DNA of 64,000 bases from Dyella_B acidisoli. Its GTDB lineage: Bacteria > Pseudomonadota > Gammaproteobacteria > Xanthomonadales > Rhodanobacteraceae. Of the stretch, positions 35,809 to 45,123 are shown piece after piece. Location of the stretch: assembly GCF_049532895.1 (NCBI RefSeq), contig NZ_CP064031.1:4216001-4280000 (forward strand). The letters are read 5' to 3'. The position numbers and the translations under genes were made by a program. Numbering within the stretch: the first letter of the stretch is position 1; every line of letters starts with the position of its first letter. Below the pieces are notes generated by a model that saw only the letters and a list, made by a program, of their open reading frames with translations, had not been told where the DNA came from and did no database searches.

Positions 35809-35872
35809 GTGAGACGTCGCCTAGAAACTTATAGATTGACCGGCGGCACTTACAAGCCAAGGGCAAGGGGAT

Positions 35873-37384
35873 ATGCAGTCGAACATGGGTGAGCAAGAAA
35901 TCGTCGACGTCGCATCATCGAATGGCTCAGATCTTCTCCGCGTATTCGACAGCATTCCCGGCCTTGTGTTTGTAGCCGATGCTTCCGGCGAGAACATTCA
36001 AGCCAATCGGCATCTTCTATCATTCGTCGGCCAGCCCCTGCGGGATGCCACGTTAAGGGCATGGAATGAGTGCATTCATGTCGACGATTACAACTTCTTC
36101 ATCGGGCATTGGAACCGCGGTTGTCGCAACGGCCAATCCATAAGCATCGTGCACAGGCTTCTGCGATTTGACGGCACGTATCATTGGTTCCATACAAAAG
36201 CCGCACCGGTCTGCGATCATCTTGGCCATACTGTTCAATGGCATGGTTTGCTCGAAAACATCCGTAGCTATGGAAAGATTACTGATGAGTTGAGCAGCGA
36301 CGCTGGAAGTTTTCGATCTCTCCTTGAGGCGCTCCCCGTCCCTGTCATGGCGGCTCTTCCAAACGGACAAATTGAGTACGCAAACCAACACGCTTGTGGT
36401 TACAGCGGTCTTTCGCAAGATGACTACCGACGCTTTTTGTGGGCCGCTGATATACATGCTGATGATGCCTTCGCATTCACCGAGGCATGGCGCAAGTCGA
36501 CAGCATCGGACAACGGCTACAAGGGGACCTTCCGTCTTCGGGCTGCCGACCGTTCGTATCGATGGTGTGATTTTTACGGCAACTCCATGTGCGACCAGGA
36601 CGGCAACATCATCTACTGGTGTGTGGTGACCATCGACGTCGACGACAAGTTACGCTTGCAAAAGCATCTTCAGGTTGCGCAGTCGCGGTTGTCGCATGCC
36701 CTTAAGATGATTACTTCGACGGATCTTTCAACATCGCTCGCACAAGAAGTGAACCGGCTTCTGAGCGCCGTGATCACTCGTGCACGCGCCTGCCACCGCT
36801 GGCTATCCCCCAAGTCTCCGCATCTGGACCGGGCCCTCTTCGCTAACGAAGGAATTATTCAGGACGCCACGTCAGCCGCAGCCATCATGGCACACGCGGC
36901 ATCCGTGCATCAGCGCACATGGGGCGGCCAAAGCGTGCTTGATCTCAATGAGATCATTGTCAATGCCTGCGATCTCTTCACGGCCAAGTTGCGGGAGAGA
37001 GATATTTCTCTGCAACTAAACCTGACCGATCACATGCCTCCGACCTGGGGCAATCCTCCACAAATGCAGCATGTTTTGATGAGAGTGATTCAACTCGGCA
37101 TGGACTCCATCGAAGCTTCAAATGCTGATACGAAGCAACTCATCATTCATACACAACACCGATCGAAGGAGGTTTTCGTAAACATAATCGAAAGAAGCAC
37201 GAGAACAGGCTACGCAAACGCCGCCGTCCAACCGGATCACCTTGCTGACATGGATGGCCTGGAGGTAAATCTTGCCGCCTGTCGATCGATCATCGAATCA
37301 CATGCGGGCCGCATGTGGACTTCACGTAGCGGTAATGGCGATAGATGCTTCAGCTTTTCGCTACCGATTCACGAGAACGGATGA
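35873..37384 (+). CDS. Double-PAS histidine pseudokinase
   Basis: A 503-residue soluble protein. Two PAS domains (about 20-135 and 145-265, the second with LRAADRSYRWCDFYGNSM) precede a histidine-kinase-like half. The helix that normally reads AHEVNQPL is SLAQEVNRLLSAVITRARAC here, with Gln291 at the phospho-acceptor position. The ATPase domain lacks the Asn of the N-box (VLMRVIQLGMDSIEAS) and has IIERSTRTG where DNGxG is expected. It therefore probably cannot autophosphorylate and may act as a sensor, scaffold or allosteric partner. ATG 35873 follows AAGGGG. An ECF-type promoter lies directly upstream. Confidence 0.8.
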   Translation: MQSNMGEQEIVDVASSNGSDLLRVFDSIPGLVFVADASGENIQANRHLLSFVGQPLRDATLRAWNECIHVDDYNFFIGHWNRGCRNGQSISIVHRLLRFDGTYHWFHTKAAPVCDHLGHTVQWHGLLENIRSYGKITDELSSDAGSFRSLLEALPVPVMAALPNGQIEYANQHACGYSGLSQDDYRRFLWAADIHADDAFAFTEAWRKSTASDNGYKGTFRLRAADRSYRWCDFYGNSMCDQDGNIIYWCVVTIDVDDKLRLQKHLQVAQSRLSHALKMITSTDLSTSLAQEVNRLLSAVITRARACHRWLSPKSPHLDRALFANEGIIQDATSAAAIMAHAASVHQRTWGGQSVLDLNEIIVNACDLFTAKLRERDISLQLNLTDHMPPTWGNPPQMQHVLMRVIQLGMDSIEASNADTKQLIIHTQHRSKEVFVNIIERSTRTGYANAAVQPDHLADMDGLEVNLAACRSIIESHAGRMWTSRSGNGDRCFSFSLPIHENG

Positions 37385-37402
37385 GCCCTCCCAATAGAGA
37401 CT

Positions 37403-40400
37403 TCAGCCGGGGTGACTCGTCAGCTTTAGATCCATTTGCAGCATGATTTCACGACCATAGTCGTTATAGTTATCAAAGTTGAAATAGGGAAACGCGGTGA
37501 ACGTCGGATCCCTCGGCGGCCCCTTGTTGGCGATGTTTTTGATCACAAGGGAAAACTTCAGAGGACTCGCAGGCGTAAAAGTCAGGCTCCAGTTGAACGT
37601 GATCCAGGGCGTAAGATGGGCGCTCCCCGGATAGCCAAGGCCGCTTATCGAAGCGTAATCGGGGGAAGAGCCGAGGCGGCGACCGTACAAAGTGCTGCTC
37701 CACCGGTCGTCGAGACTTGTCCAACTCATACTCCCTTCCACTACGCTCTTGAAATCAACGTTCAGGGTTGGATCGTCCAATAGGTTGACCACGGGTTGGC
37801 CAGGGGACTGTTGATAGTCGTGCTTGAGGATGTCGTTGTAGTCGAAGTGCATGGCAAATTTGCCCACGCGCGGCAACGGAAATCCCCATGTGACGTTGGC
37901 AACAACTGACTCGGTGGTTTCATGAGCCAGGTTGGCGTCGTAAGACGTCACGCCTGTAATTTCGCCGCGTCCATCTGGACTCGCTCGTTGTACCTGGCCG
38001 TTTGTTGGATTGGTCAACACTTGGCACGCCAAGGAGTTCGGGTCGCGCTGACCTAGCAAGCATTGCGACTCCTCCTGCACAAGCAGATTGGGATCTTGCG
38101 AAGCGATCTCGTCTTGCGCGTCAATGTGAAAATAATCGAGCCCAAAACTTAGGCTGTCGTTCGGCGACCAGACAAGACCAGCCGTCCACGTTTTGGCCGA
38201 AAGCGGCTGCAGTTTACGACTGCCCAGCAGCGTAACCGGAACAACCTGGGTGGCGTTTGTACCGCAATTGGAAGTATGTGTGACGGTACACAGATAGAGA
38301 TCGGTAACACTGGCGAAGCCGGCACTTGGCCCCAAATAGATACTTGGCAAATCAGGCGCTTTGAAAACCGTGGTATAATTTCCGCGGAGCAGCAACGAAT
38401 CCGTGGGTCTATATTCAATACCTAGCTTGTACGTGAATTTGTGATTGCTGGCTGCAGCCTGCGGCGAGTAATAGTCATAGCGGCCTGACAGATCGAGTGT
38501 AACTTGTCGCCATACCGGCGCATTGAACTCGAATGCGGCCGCTGAATGCGCCCGCTGCCCCCCTCCTCCGTCCACGGTATGCAGATAGACGGCACCACTG
38601 CTGAAGAGAGGATCGACGGGCGCATACCACGCTTCGCCACCACGCTCGACAAGCGCAGCAAAACCGGCGTTACCCCCGGGAAGCTCAAACCACTCTGCAT
38701 TGGAAATGGTTGCGCGCGTGTCGTTGATCCAGGTCTGACTGAATTCACCGATGTCCTGAGTGAAACTCGCAAACTGCGCCGGCGTGATCGATCGAAAGAA
38801 TGCTGCGTAGTCGGGATGGTAGGTAAGCAGTCCTGTACTGGGATCGATACCCACGGGCGGTCCAAACATACGCTGGAAGAACGCGTTGATCGGGGCGGTC
38901 ATGAGATCGTTTCTGATCAATGTCGTGCGATCGCCCGACCGCAGGTAATAGATATCCCAGATCCAATTCGAAGCGCCGAATTGGCCGTTGGCGCCCAGAT
39001 CAAGCTGGTAGAGCAGATCCTGTTGGCGACTCATCTGGCCTACGACGCCGCCCGGCTCTTCCTCCGGCGCAAAAGTCCGCTCGAAAACCAGGATATTCCC
39101 GGTATCGGCATCTTCAATAAGCCTGGACGGCAAATACGTCGACGCCCATAGGGGCGCGCCCGCATACCAGCTCTGGCGTTGCCAACTCATCATCGCATCG
39201 GCATAGAGCCACAGGTCTTCGTTGACGCGGTACTGAAGCTTGAACGACCCTCCGATGCTTCGAATCCGATTGCTAAGGGTCGCGTAGCCATCGGCGTACC
39301 GTGATCCGCAGTATTGGCCGTAAATTCCTGGGCTGGTGTTGTACGTGGACAATTGCGTAGTTGCGCCATACAAGCTGCCAGCGCAACCGGATGGCGGGGT
39401 GATGAATCCCTTTGCTTGGCCTGTATATGAGGCTGCAGACCCGTAGTCCACGATTGCGGACTGCAAGGATGGCGTGGCCAGACCATTAGGATTGGACCAG
39501 GTGCTCGCCGTCAACGCGCGCTGATAGCCCCAAATCGGTGACGCGCTATTGAACTCGATACTCGCCAAGATGCTCAACGCGTTGAACGTATGTCCATATG
39601 CTGCACTTATGCGCTGGCTGGCGCCGCCGCCGGCCGTATAGCCGCCGCTCTGCACGGATAGTTGACCGCCATCCATGCGTTGTTTTGTGACGATGTTGAT
39701 AACGGCGGCAACCGCTTGCGAACCGTAGATCGATGAGGCTCCGGCCGGCATGATGTCGATATGATCGACAAGCGAAAGAGGTATGTTCGACAGATTGGTA
39801 AAGCTGTAGGAGCCGTCATAGAGCATTCCAAATTCAGCAAGCGGCTTGCCATCCATCAGGATGAGCGTCAGCGACGGGCCAAGATTGCCGATGTTGACGG
39901 TCTGAGCTCCCTGGGTGAAGGCGGCAAAGTGTTGAGGACCTTGCACGGAGCCGGTGGCGAAAATGCAGTACTGCAATGCTTCCGCAACGCTATTGAATCC
40001 CCGCGCGTTAATGACTTCCGCGGTGAGGGTATAGACAGGAGTTGCCGTCTGAATACGTGGATTGTCGATCAGCGATCCACTAATGGTCATCGTACCGAGC
40101 GTTTTGGCCGCGCGCGCGCCGCCCTTTATTTTCGCTGCATCGACGTTTTCAGTTGACGCTTCCATGCGCTGTAGCAGAAGCGTGGACGGACCGACCATCT
40201 GCCACGTTAGTCCCGAATCAGCCAGAAGTTGCGTCAATGCTGCTTCTGCCGTGAAGCGCCCCACCACGGCGCGACTGGTTAAGCCGTGAACCAGTTCGGG
40301 CGAATACATGATCTGCAATTGGCCTTGAGCAGCCAGCACATCAAGCGCCGTAGAAAGATTTCCCGCCGGAACAGCAAATGACCGAATCTCGGTGGCTGTC

Positions 40401-40510
40401 GTCTGAGACCATGCCGGAGATGGCCAGTTCGAAGCGAATAAAGCCAGCAGCGCGACCCCACATGCGAACCATGCGGCTGCGTGACGAGGTTTAATGAAGC
40501 CCAATCGCAT
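37403..40510 (-). CDS. TonB-dependent receptor with STN signalling domain
   Basis: A large outer-membrane receptor of about 1035 residues. After a signal peptide (ending SPAWSQ) an STN/secretin-like domain (FAVPAGNLSTALDVLAAQGQ to TWQMVGPSTLLL) is present, the module FecA-type receptors use to contact an anti-sigma factor. The plug includes GFNSVAEALQY, NIGNLGPSLTLILMDGKPL and IDIMPAGASSIYGSQAVAAVINI, then a long barrel. ATG 40510 (MRLGFIKPRH) is chosen at the signal peptide; longer in-frame starts exist. A matching FecR/FecI pair lies 4.6 kb upstream on the same strand, beyond two peptidase-related genes. A peptide or protein fragment is a plausible ligand given the neighbours. Confidence 0.88.
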   Translation of the reverse strand: MRLGFIKPRHAAAWFACGVALLALFASNWPSPAWSQTTATEIRSFAVPAGNLSTALDVLAAQGQLQIMYSPELVHGLTSRAVVGRFTAEAALTQLLADSGLTWQMVGPSTLLLQRMEASTENVDAAKIKGGARAAKTLGTMTISGSLIDNPRIQTATPVYTLTAEVINARGFNSVAEALQYCIFATGSVQGPQHFAAFTQGAQTVNIGNLGPSLTLILMDGKPLAEFGMLYDGSYSFTNLSNIPLSLVDHIDIMPAGASSIYGSQAVAAVINIVTKQRMDGGQLSVQSGGYTAGGGASQRISAAYGHTFNALSILASIEFNSASPIWGYQRALTASTWSNPNGLATPSLQSAIVDYGSAASYTGQAKGFITPPSGCAGSLYGATTQLSTYNTSPGIYGQYCGSRYADGYATLSNRIRSIGGSFKLQYRVNEDLWLYADAMMSWQRQSWYAGAPLWASTYLPSRLIEDADTGNILVFERTFAPEEEPGGVVGQMSRQQDLLYQLDLGANGQFGASNWIWDIYYLRSGDRTTLIRNDLMTAPINAFFQRMFGPPVGIDPSTGLLTYHPDYAAFFRSITPAQFASFTQDIGEFSQTWINDTRATISNAEWFELPGGNAGFAALVERGGEAWYAPVDPLFSSGAVYLHTVDGGGGQRAHSAAAFEFNAPVWRQVTLDLSGRYDYYSPQAAASNHKFTYKLGIEYRPTDSLLLRGNYTTVFKAPDLPSIYLGPSAGFASVTDLYLCTVTHTSNCGTNATQVVPVTLLGSRKLQPLSAKTWTAGLVWSPNDSLSFGLDYFHIDAQDEIASQDPNLLVQEESQCLLGQRDPNSLACQVLTNPTNGQVQRASPDGRGEITGVTSYDANLAHETTESVVANVTWGFPLPRVGKFAMHFDYNDILKHDYQQSPGQPVVNLLDDPTLNVDFKSVVEGSMSWTSLDDRWSSTLYGRRLGSSPDYASISGLGYPGSAHLTPWITFNWSLTFTPASPLKFSLVIKNIANKGPPRDPTFTAFPYFNFDNYNDYGREIMLQMDLKLTSHPG

Positions 40511-40707
40511 GCGTACACCATTCGCGTGCGAAGAGAGAGACTGTTGTCTTCTCTTGCGTTTTCTAATATCCCCCGTGGCTCCTTGTAGGTGATATTGGCA
40601 CATTACGCGGCGAAATGGACAACCTGCAATCAGTGATCGCGATCATGAATTCCAGTGGTTTTGCAATAGATCGTTTATGAGTGTCAATCGCTTTTTCACC
40701 CATAAAT

Positions 40708-40742
40708 AAAACCGGCCGGTGCACTTTCCGTCGCGCACCGGC
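40708..40742 (-). terminator. Terminator of the second S53 gene
   Basis: On the minus strand GCCGGTGC-(12 nt)-GCACCGGC followed by CGGTTTTATTTAT. It is homologous to the hairpin at 33239-33273. Confidence 0.7.
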
Positions 40743-40810
40743 TCAGAACTGCTTAGCGCAGTCATGTGAAAGCTTTGCATCAGCGCGCATCCCTGCGCGC
40801 CGGCTTTCCG

Positions 40811-41400
40811 TCAGAGCGAAACGTTCCAGCTGTTCAACTTACTGCTATCACCGTTGCCGAAGAAGTCGTAGTCGGTCACGGTCAGCGTCCATGTGCCGTT
40901 GGCCGGTACGCCCGTCGCCGTCACCGAGTAGGTCGTGTTGAGGCTACCGGTGGTCGTAAAGTCCGGACTCTTCAAGGTGGCCGAAGAACCATCCGGTGCG
41001 GTGATCGTGATCCCGAGATCACCTGACATGTTGCTTGTGATGTTGACGTGGACCTGGATCGTCGACTTGGTGTCACCCGAAATGCCACTCACCGTGATGG
41101 GACTGGTGACCGTCGCATCGTCGCCGATGGCAACGGCAGTGTTGTTGGAGAACGTACGACCAGTCGGTGCAGTGACCGTCACCGAACCGGTCTTGGTGTT
41201 GGTGGCACCGGTGTTATCCGTCACCTTCAACGTCACCGTGTAGGTACCCGCAGCCGCGTAGGTGTGGCTCGGGTTCGCCGACGTAGAGGTGCTGCCGTCA
41301 CCAAAGTTCCACGCGTCCGAGCTGATCGTGCCACCTGTGTCGGTGGAGCTGTTGGTGAAAGTCGCTGTCAGACCGCTCACCGTGTCACCGAAATTGGCCA
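40811..41400 (-). repeat. Duplicated PKD-P C-terminal cassette, copy in S53 gene
   Basis: The near-identical partner of 33338-33930. Confidence 0.85.
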
Positions 41401-43417
41401 CCGGGTGGCCCGAAGGTGTTGGTGTTGGAGTGGGCGTCGGAGTGGGGGTCGGGGTCGGCGTAGGAGTGGGGGTGGGTGTCGGGGTGGGTGTCGGCGTAGG
41501 AGTGGGGGTCGGGGTAGGAGTCGGAGCGGCACCCCAATACTTGGTGACATAGGCGTTGAGCTTGCTGATATCCAAGCTACCCCAACCGGTGGTGTTGTCG
41601 TAACCGGCGCCGGCGTTATAGCCGTTTGTGCCGGAAGTCGTCGAGCCATCTTGGCCAGCGTTGTAGCCGTTGTTGCCTTCGGTCACGTCATGCAGCGGCG
41701 CAGTGTCCGTCTTGAAGTACTTGTACATGTTCGGGGTCGGCAAACCCAACGTGTTGTTATTCGCCGACTCGATACGCGCCCAGATACCGACGAAGATCGG
41801 CGAGGCGAGACTGGTTCCGCCGACAGCTGAGCTCTGACCGTTGATGATAATGTTCGCGCCGGTGGCCTGGGACGCATCGAACGCCACGTCAGGAACCTGA
41901 CGCATGGTCACCGACGAACCGAGTGCCGTGGTCTGCCAGGCCGGTGCGTCTTGGATCGCGCTCACACCACCGCCAGTTGCCCAGAGGCGATAATTGTAGT
42001 CACCGTTGCTGGGACTGGCGAGTTGCAGGCCTTGGTTCCATACGGTTTCACCCGCCCACGTGGTGGTATTGGTGGTGCTCAGCGTCGTGCCGCCCACCGC
42101 GACAACGTTCGGATCGGCAGCCGGCCAGCTCACGCTGTATTGCTTCAGATTGATCTCGACCTGGCCACTGCTATTCTCGACATAGCCAGGTTCTCCATAG
42201 CTATCGGTCGACCACTGGTACACACCTGCATCGCCGGAAGCAATGGAGAAGACTTGGCCCTGTGTAGCTGCCTGAGAAAACGCGTTGTCACTATCCGGCG
42301 CCCAGCCATCGTTTTTGGCGGCCGTTTCGTCTTCACCCAGCGACGCGTTGATGACCGTCGCCACGTCGTCAGAGGCGGCCTTGTTGAATGCCGATGCAAG
42401 ATTGGCCATGGTCAGACCGCTATCGCTGCTGTCTCCGTTGGCGGCGGTGTAGAAAATGAGTTGCTTCACACCACCGGACGTCCCAACGATGGTCTGGCTG
42501 TCCAGATCCCACTCGTCATCGGAGTTCGGGTCATCGGCGTAAGTGCCGCCGGCATCGGCCTGAACCACTTTCGTACTGACCGCAGTGAGGTTGTTATTAG
42601 TGGTAAATGTGCCAAGGTCTGCAATGGGCTGAGTCAGGTCACCATAGGTAATGATGCCCACGGTGGTCTTGGAACCGGTGGGCGTGGTGCCGGCATCGTA
42701 GATCGACGCGAAATCGGTCGGATTATGGGCAACCTGGCTACCGGCAGTCGCCTGCGTCTTTACTAGGCTGCCAGCATTGTTGGTCGAACGTGCGATCATC
42801 AAGTGCGGCTTGGCGTAGTTCTGCAGACCGAGCACGGCATCGACGATACCGTTCAGTGCCTGAGGGACCGTCACATCATTGCCATTGGCGAAATGCTGTT
42901 CGCCCTTGAAGACGAAAGACTTCATGTTGGCATTGAAGGCCGCATTGACGTTCATGGCCGTGCCGTCCGCCACCACCTGCAGATTGTTGTCTGCGACGGT
43001 GATATTGGTGAATCCATTCGCCTTCAGGTGCGCCACCACGGCTTGGACTTGCGCGTCGGTTGGGGCGTACTGCGCCTTGAACTGGGCAGGGGTCAGGAAC
43101 TGGCGATAGTTCGGGCTACCTACCTGGTTGACCGACTGTATGAAGCTATGCAGCTGATCGGTATTGCGCAAGCTCAAACCCACAGCGATGTGCAGCGGCT
43201 TGCTACTTTCCAGCGGTGCAATCTGCGCCGCGTCGATGGACGGATAGCCATTCATGACCAACCTGGAAACATGGTTGACGTCGGTTTGAATGCCTGCGTG
43301 CGTGCGCGTAGAGACCACGGAGGTGTTGTCGGCATGCGCTGCCATGGACAACAAGGCTGCTGAAAGCATCGCTGGCAGCAATTTACGACTTCCCTTAAAG
43401 CCGAAACGATTTGACAT
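40811..43417 (-). CDS. S53 serine-carboxyl peptidase with PKD and P domains (paralogue)
   Basis: An 868-residue secreted sedolisin-type peptidase, paralogous to 30047-32614. Its signal peptide is KLLPAMLSAALLSMAAHA. The propeptide contains SPNYRQFLTPAQFKAQYAPT. The catalytic Glu and Asp lie in DEWDLDSQT, an Asp in ASGDAGVYQW and the Ser in VGGTSLASPIF, all as in S53. The linker is a long Pro-Thr repeat, followed by one PKD and a P domain nearly identical to those of the metallopeptidase-like gene. ATG 43417 is used because it starts the signal peptide. A shared ECF-type promoter lies 177 bp upstream. Confidence 0.93.
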   Translation of the reverse strand: MSNRFGFKGSRKLLPAMLSAALLSMAAHADNTSVVSTRTHAGIQTDVNHVSRLVMNGYPSIDAAQIAPLESSKPLHIAVGLSLRNTDQLHSFIQSVNQVGSPNYRQFLTPAQFKAQYAPTDAQVQAVVAHLKANGFTNITVADNNLQVVADGTAMNVNAAFNANMKSFVFKGEQHFANGNDVTVPQALNGIVDAVLGLQNYAKPHLMIARSTNNAGSLVKTQATAGSQVAHNPTDFASIYDAGTTPTGSKTTVGIITYGDLTQPIADLGTFTTNNNLTAVSTKVVQADAGGTYADDPNSDDEWDLDSQTIVGTSGGVKQLIFYTAANGDSSDSGLTMANLASAFNKAASDDVATVINASLGEDETAAKNDGWAPDSDNAFSQAATQGQVFSIASGDAGVYQWSTDSYGEPGYVENSSGQVEINLKQYSVSWPAADPNVVAVGGTTLSTTNTTTWAGETVWNQGLQLASPSNGDYNYRLWATGGGVSAIQDAPAWQTTALGSSVTMRQVPDVAFDASQATGANIIINGQSSAVGGTSLASPIFVGIWARIESANNNTLGLPTPNMYKYFKTDTAPLHDVTEGNNGYNAGQDGSTTSGTNGYNAGAGYDNTTGWGSLDISKLNAYVTKYWGAAPTPTPTPTPTPTPTPTPTPTPTPTPTPTPTPTPTPTPSGHPVANFGDTVSGLTATFTNSSTDTGGTISSDAWNFGDGSTSTSANPSHTYAAAGTYTVTLKVTDNTGATNTKTGSVTVTAPTGRTFSNNTAVAIGDDATVTSPITVSGISGDTKSTIQVHVNITSNMSGDLGITITAPDGSSATLKSPDFTTTGSLNTTYSVTATGVPANGTWTLTVTDYDFFGNGDSSKLNSWNVSL
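41415..41530 (-). repeat. Pro-Thr dipeptide minisatellite
   Basis: On the plus strand a run of GGNGTN units (GGTGTTGGTGTTGGAGTGGG and onward) encodes about 38 Pro-Thr linker residues on the minus strand. It is the counterpart of 31908-32009. Confidence 0.85.
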
Positions 43418-43593
43418 GGATGAATTCCCCAAGCTTCTTTGGATAGACAGGGCCGACGAAGCGTCGTATGCCCCCATGATTTTTCGCACTGAAATGCGAC
43501 CCTCGACTGCACGGCTCTAGACGGCTCCCGAATACTCCGTGCACCCTCACCATTCCCTTCACCTCTGACCACTCATTGGCACCGCCCTTTTAC

Positions 43594-43622
43594 TGAGACG
43601 GTATCTAGAAAAAAAAGCCTAC
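43594..43622 (-). promoter_or_regulatory. Shared ECF-type promoter, copy 5 (S53 paralogue)
   Basis: On the minus strand GTAGGC (43617-43622), TTTTTTTTCTAGATAC (16), CGTCTCA (43594-43600). Confidence 0.72.
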
Positions 43623-44129
43623 ATTTCTCTTTTCCGGAGCTGGAGAATTTCCGCGGAAGCTGCGACGCAGCAAATGGTTTCGGCTGAAAGAGTTCTCAGC
43701 AAAAAGATCTTCCAGATCGTTAAGAACAGAGTGGTCCGCCAGACGTCACGGAATGACGACCAGCACTGAGAAAATGCAATAAAGAAGCGATGGACGTGTA
43801 GACGTCCAAAAACTACATCACTAACGACTGATCGAAACAGCCATCGATGCGACTGGTCACCACATGCTTTGAATGGCGAAACCAGCGTGATCTGCCACGC
43901 TTTCGATACGGGATGAATAGCTCATCGCTGGAATCCTCGTTGCGCCGCGCAGCAGACCGCAAGAAGTCCAGATGGCGCCTGCCAGTAATGAATATCGGTG
44001 CTATGAGGGAATGAGTTTTGGCAGATTCGCAACCGGCATCGACGCGCCATGGCGGCTGCCTGAGCTTTGGCCAGGTAACCGCACGACTCCAAGTGAGGTC
44101 ACCCATGTCATCGACATGAGTTAAATGAC
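43623..44129. other. Intergenic region without supported gene
   Basis: A 97-codon minus-strand frame at 43813-44106 is Arg/Ser/Trp-rich, has no ribosome site and resembles no family. Nothing else was seen. Confidence 0.55.
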
Positions 44130-44786
44130 TTAATTCATGGGTACATCTGCGCTGTCCTGCAACAGGATGTGCGGCTTACTAACATCTTGCAAACCAAGGA
44201 CGGCGTCTACGATTCCACCCAATGATGGAGGCACTGTGATGTCTTCGGCATTGCCGAAGTGTGAAGCATTGTCGAAGACAAATCGCTTCATCTCAGCATG
44301 GAATGCAGCATTCACGTTTGACGCATGACCATCAGCTGTTACGAGCATGTTGTTCGGCGCAACTTGAATATTCGTAAATCCGCAGCCCTTCAGGTAGTCC
44401 ACTAGCACTTTCACTTGCTGTTCTGTTGGCGAGTATTGAGCCTTGAGCTGCTCTGCCGTGAGGTAGTGGTGGTAATTCGGACTACCCGGATCGTTGATCC
44501 CTTGAATGAAGGACCGGAATTGATCCTGGTTACGTGGCTCCAGACTTACAGCGATGTGCAATGGCTGACTCTCTTCCAGCGGGGCGACACGCGATGCGTC
44601 AATAGTTGGACGGCCCTCTAGGGCCAAGGTGACGAGATTGCCGTGTTCGCTTTTGACGATGGTGGCATGTGTATGGGTAGGAACCCAGGCTTCTCCCGCG
44701 TGAATGGACACAGTAGCAACCATTTGCCACGCGATCGAAAACAAAAGCGTCTTGCCGTACTTTGTGCGATCGACGCGAGTCGACAT
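44130..44786 (-). CDS. Stand-alone S53 propeptide (pro-kumamolisin activation domain)
   Basis: A 218-residue exported protein that matches only the signal peptide and activation propeptide of the neighbouring S53 peptidases: IDASRVAPLEESQPLHIAVS, SPNYHHYLTAEQLKAQYSPT, GFTNIQVAPNNMLVTADG, and the end region GGIVDAVLGLQDVSKPHIL. It stops a few residues past the normal propeptide/enzyme boundary, and no catalytic-domain remnant follows downstream. It may be a relic or a real trans-acting propeptide that folds or inhibits the S53 enzymes. An intact frame, a signal peptide and its own ECF-type promoter favour function. The ATG has a weak site (AGGGAG about ten bases upstream). Confidence 0.8.
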   Translation of the reverse strand: MSTRVDRTKYGKTLLFSIAWQMVATVSIHAGEAWVPTHTHATIVKSEHGNLVTLALEGRPTIDASRVAPLEESQPLHIAVSLEPRNQDQFRSFIQGINDPGSPNYHHYLTAEQLKAQYSPTEQQVKVLVDYLKGCGFTNIQVAPNNMLVTADGHASNVNAAFHAEMKRFVFDNASHFGNAEDITVPPSLGGIVDAVLGLQDVSKPHILLQDSADVPMN

Positions 44787-45054
44787 GCTGAAAACTCCCT
44801 AAGCATTCTGGTGCGAACACAGCTTATTCGAGAACTCATGCCCATCAGGCGTTGCAAATTCGCTGATATGGCCAGGACTATCCACGCCCATGCCGGCACC
44901 CACTTTTCCGACGGGGCGCCGCTGCATCGATAAATGTGATCACGCGAGCGTCCGAATGCGCTTGGCAACGACCGTAGCGCCGATGAAAATGCCGGCAACC
45001 TATTACTTGCATGCCCATATCCACTGATACAGGCCTACGAAGACCCGTTATGGA

Positions 45055-45083
45055 TATAACGTTCTTGGCAAAAAATAGCCTAC
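45055..45083 (-). promoter_or_regulatory. Shared ECF-type promoter, copy 6 (stand-alone propeptide)
   Basis: On the minus strand GTAGGC (45078-45083), TATTTTTTGCCAAGAA (16), CGTTATA (45055-45061). The leader to the ATG at 44786 would be about 260 nt. Confidence 0.65.
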
Positions 45084-45123
45084 CTGTCGAATCAGCCTTT
45101 GTTTAATGTCGCACTGCCGCGGG

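Noticed and set aside
31908..41530. Regular short repeats as possible CRISPR arrays
   Set aside because: The repeats are in-frame Pro-Thr codons without spacers; no cas genes are present.
43813..44106. 97-codon minus-strand frame between the two S53-related genes
   Set aside because: Arg/Ser/Trp-rich, no ribosome site, no domain, no shared-class promoter pointing at it.
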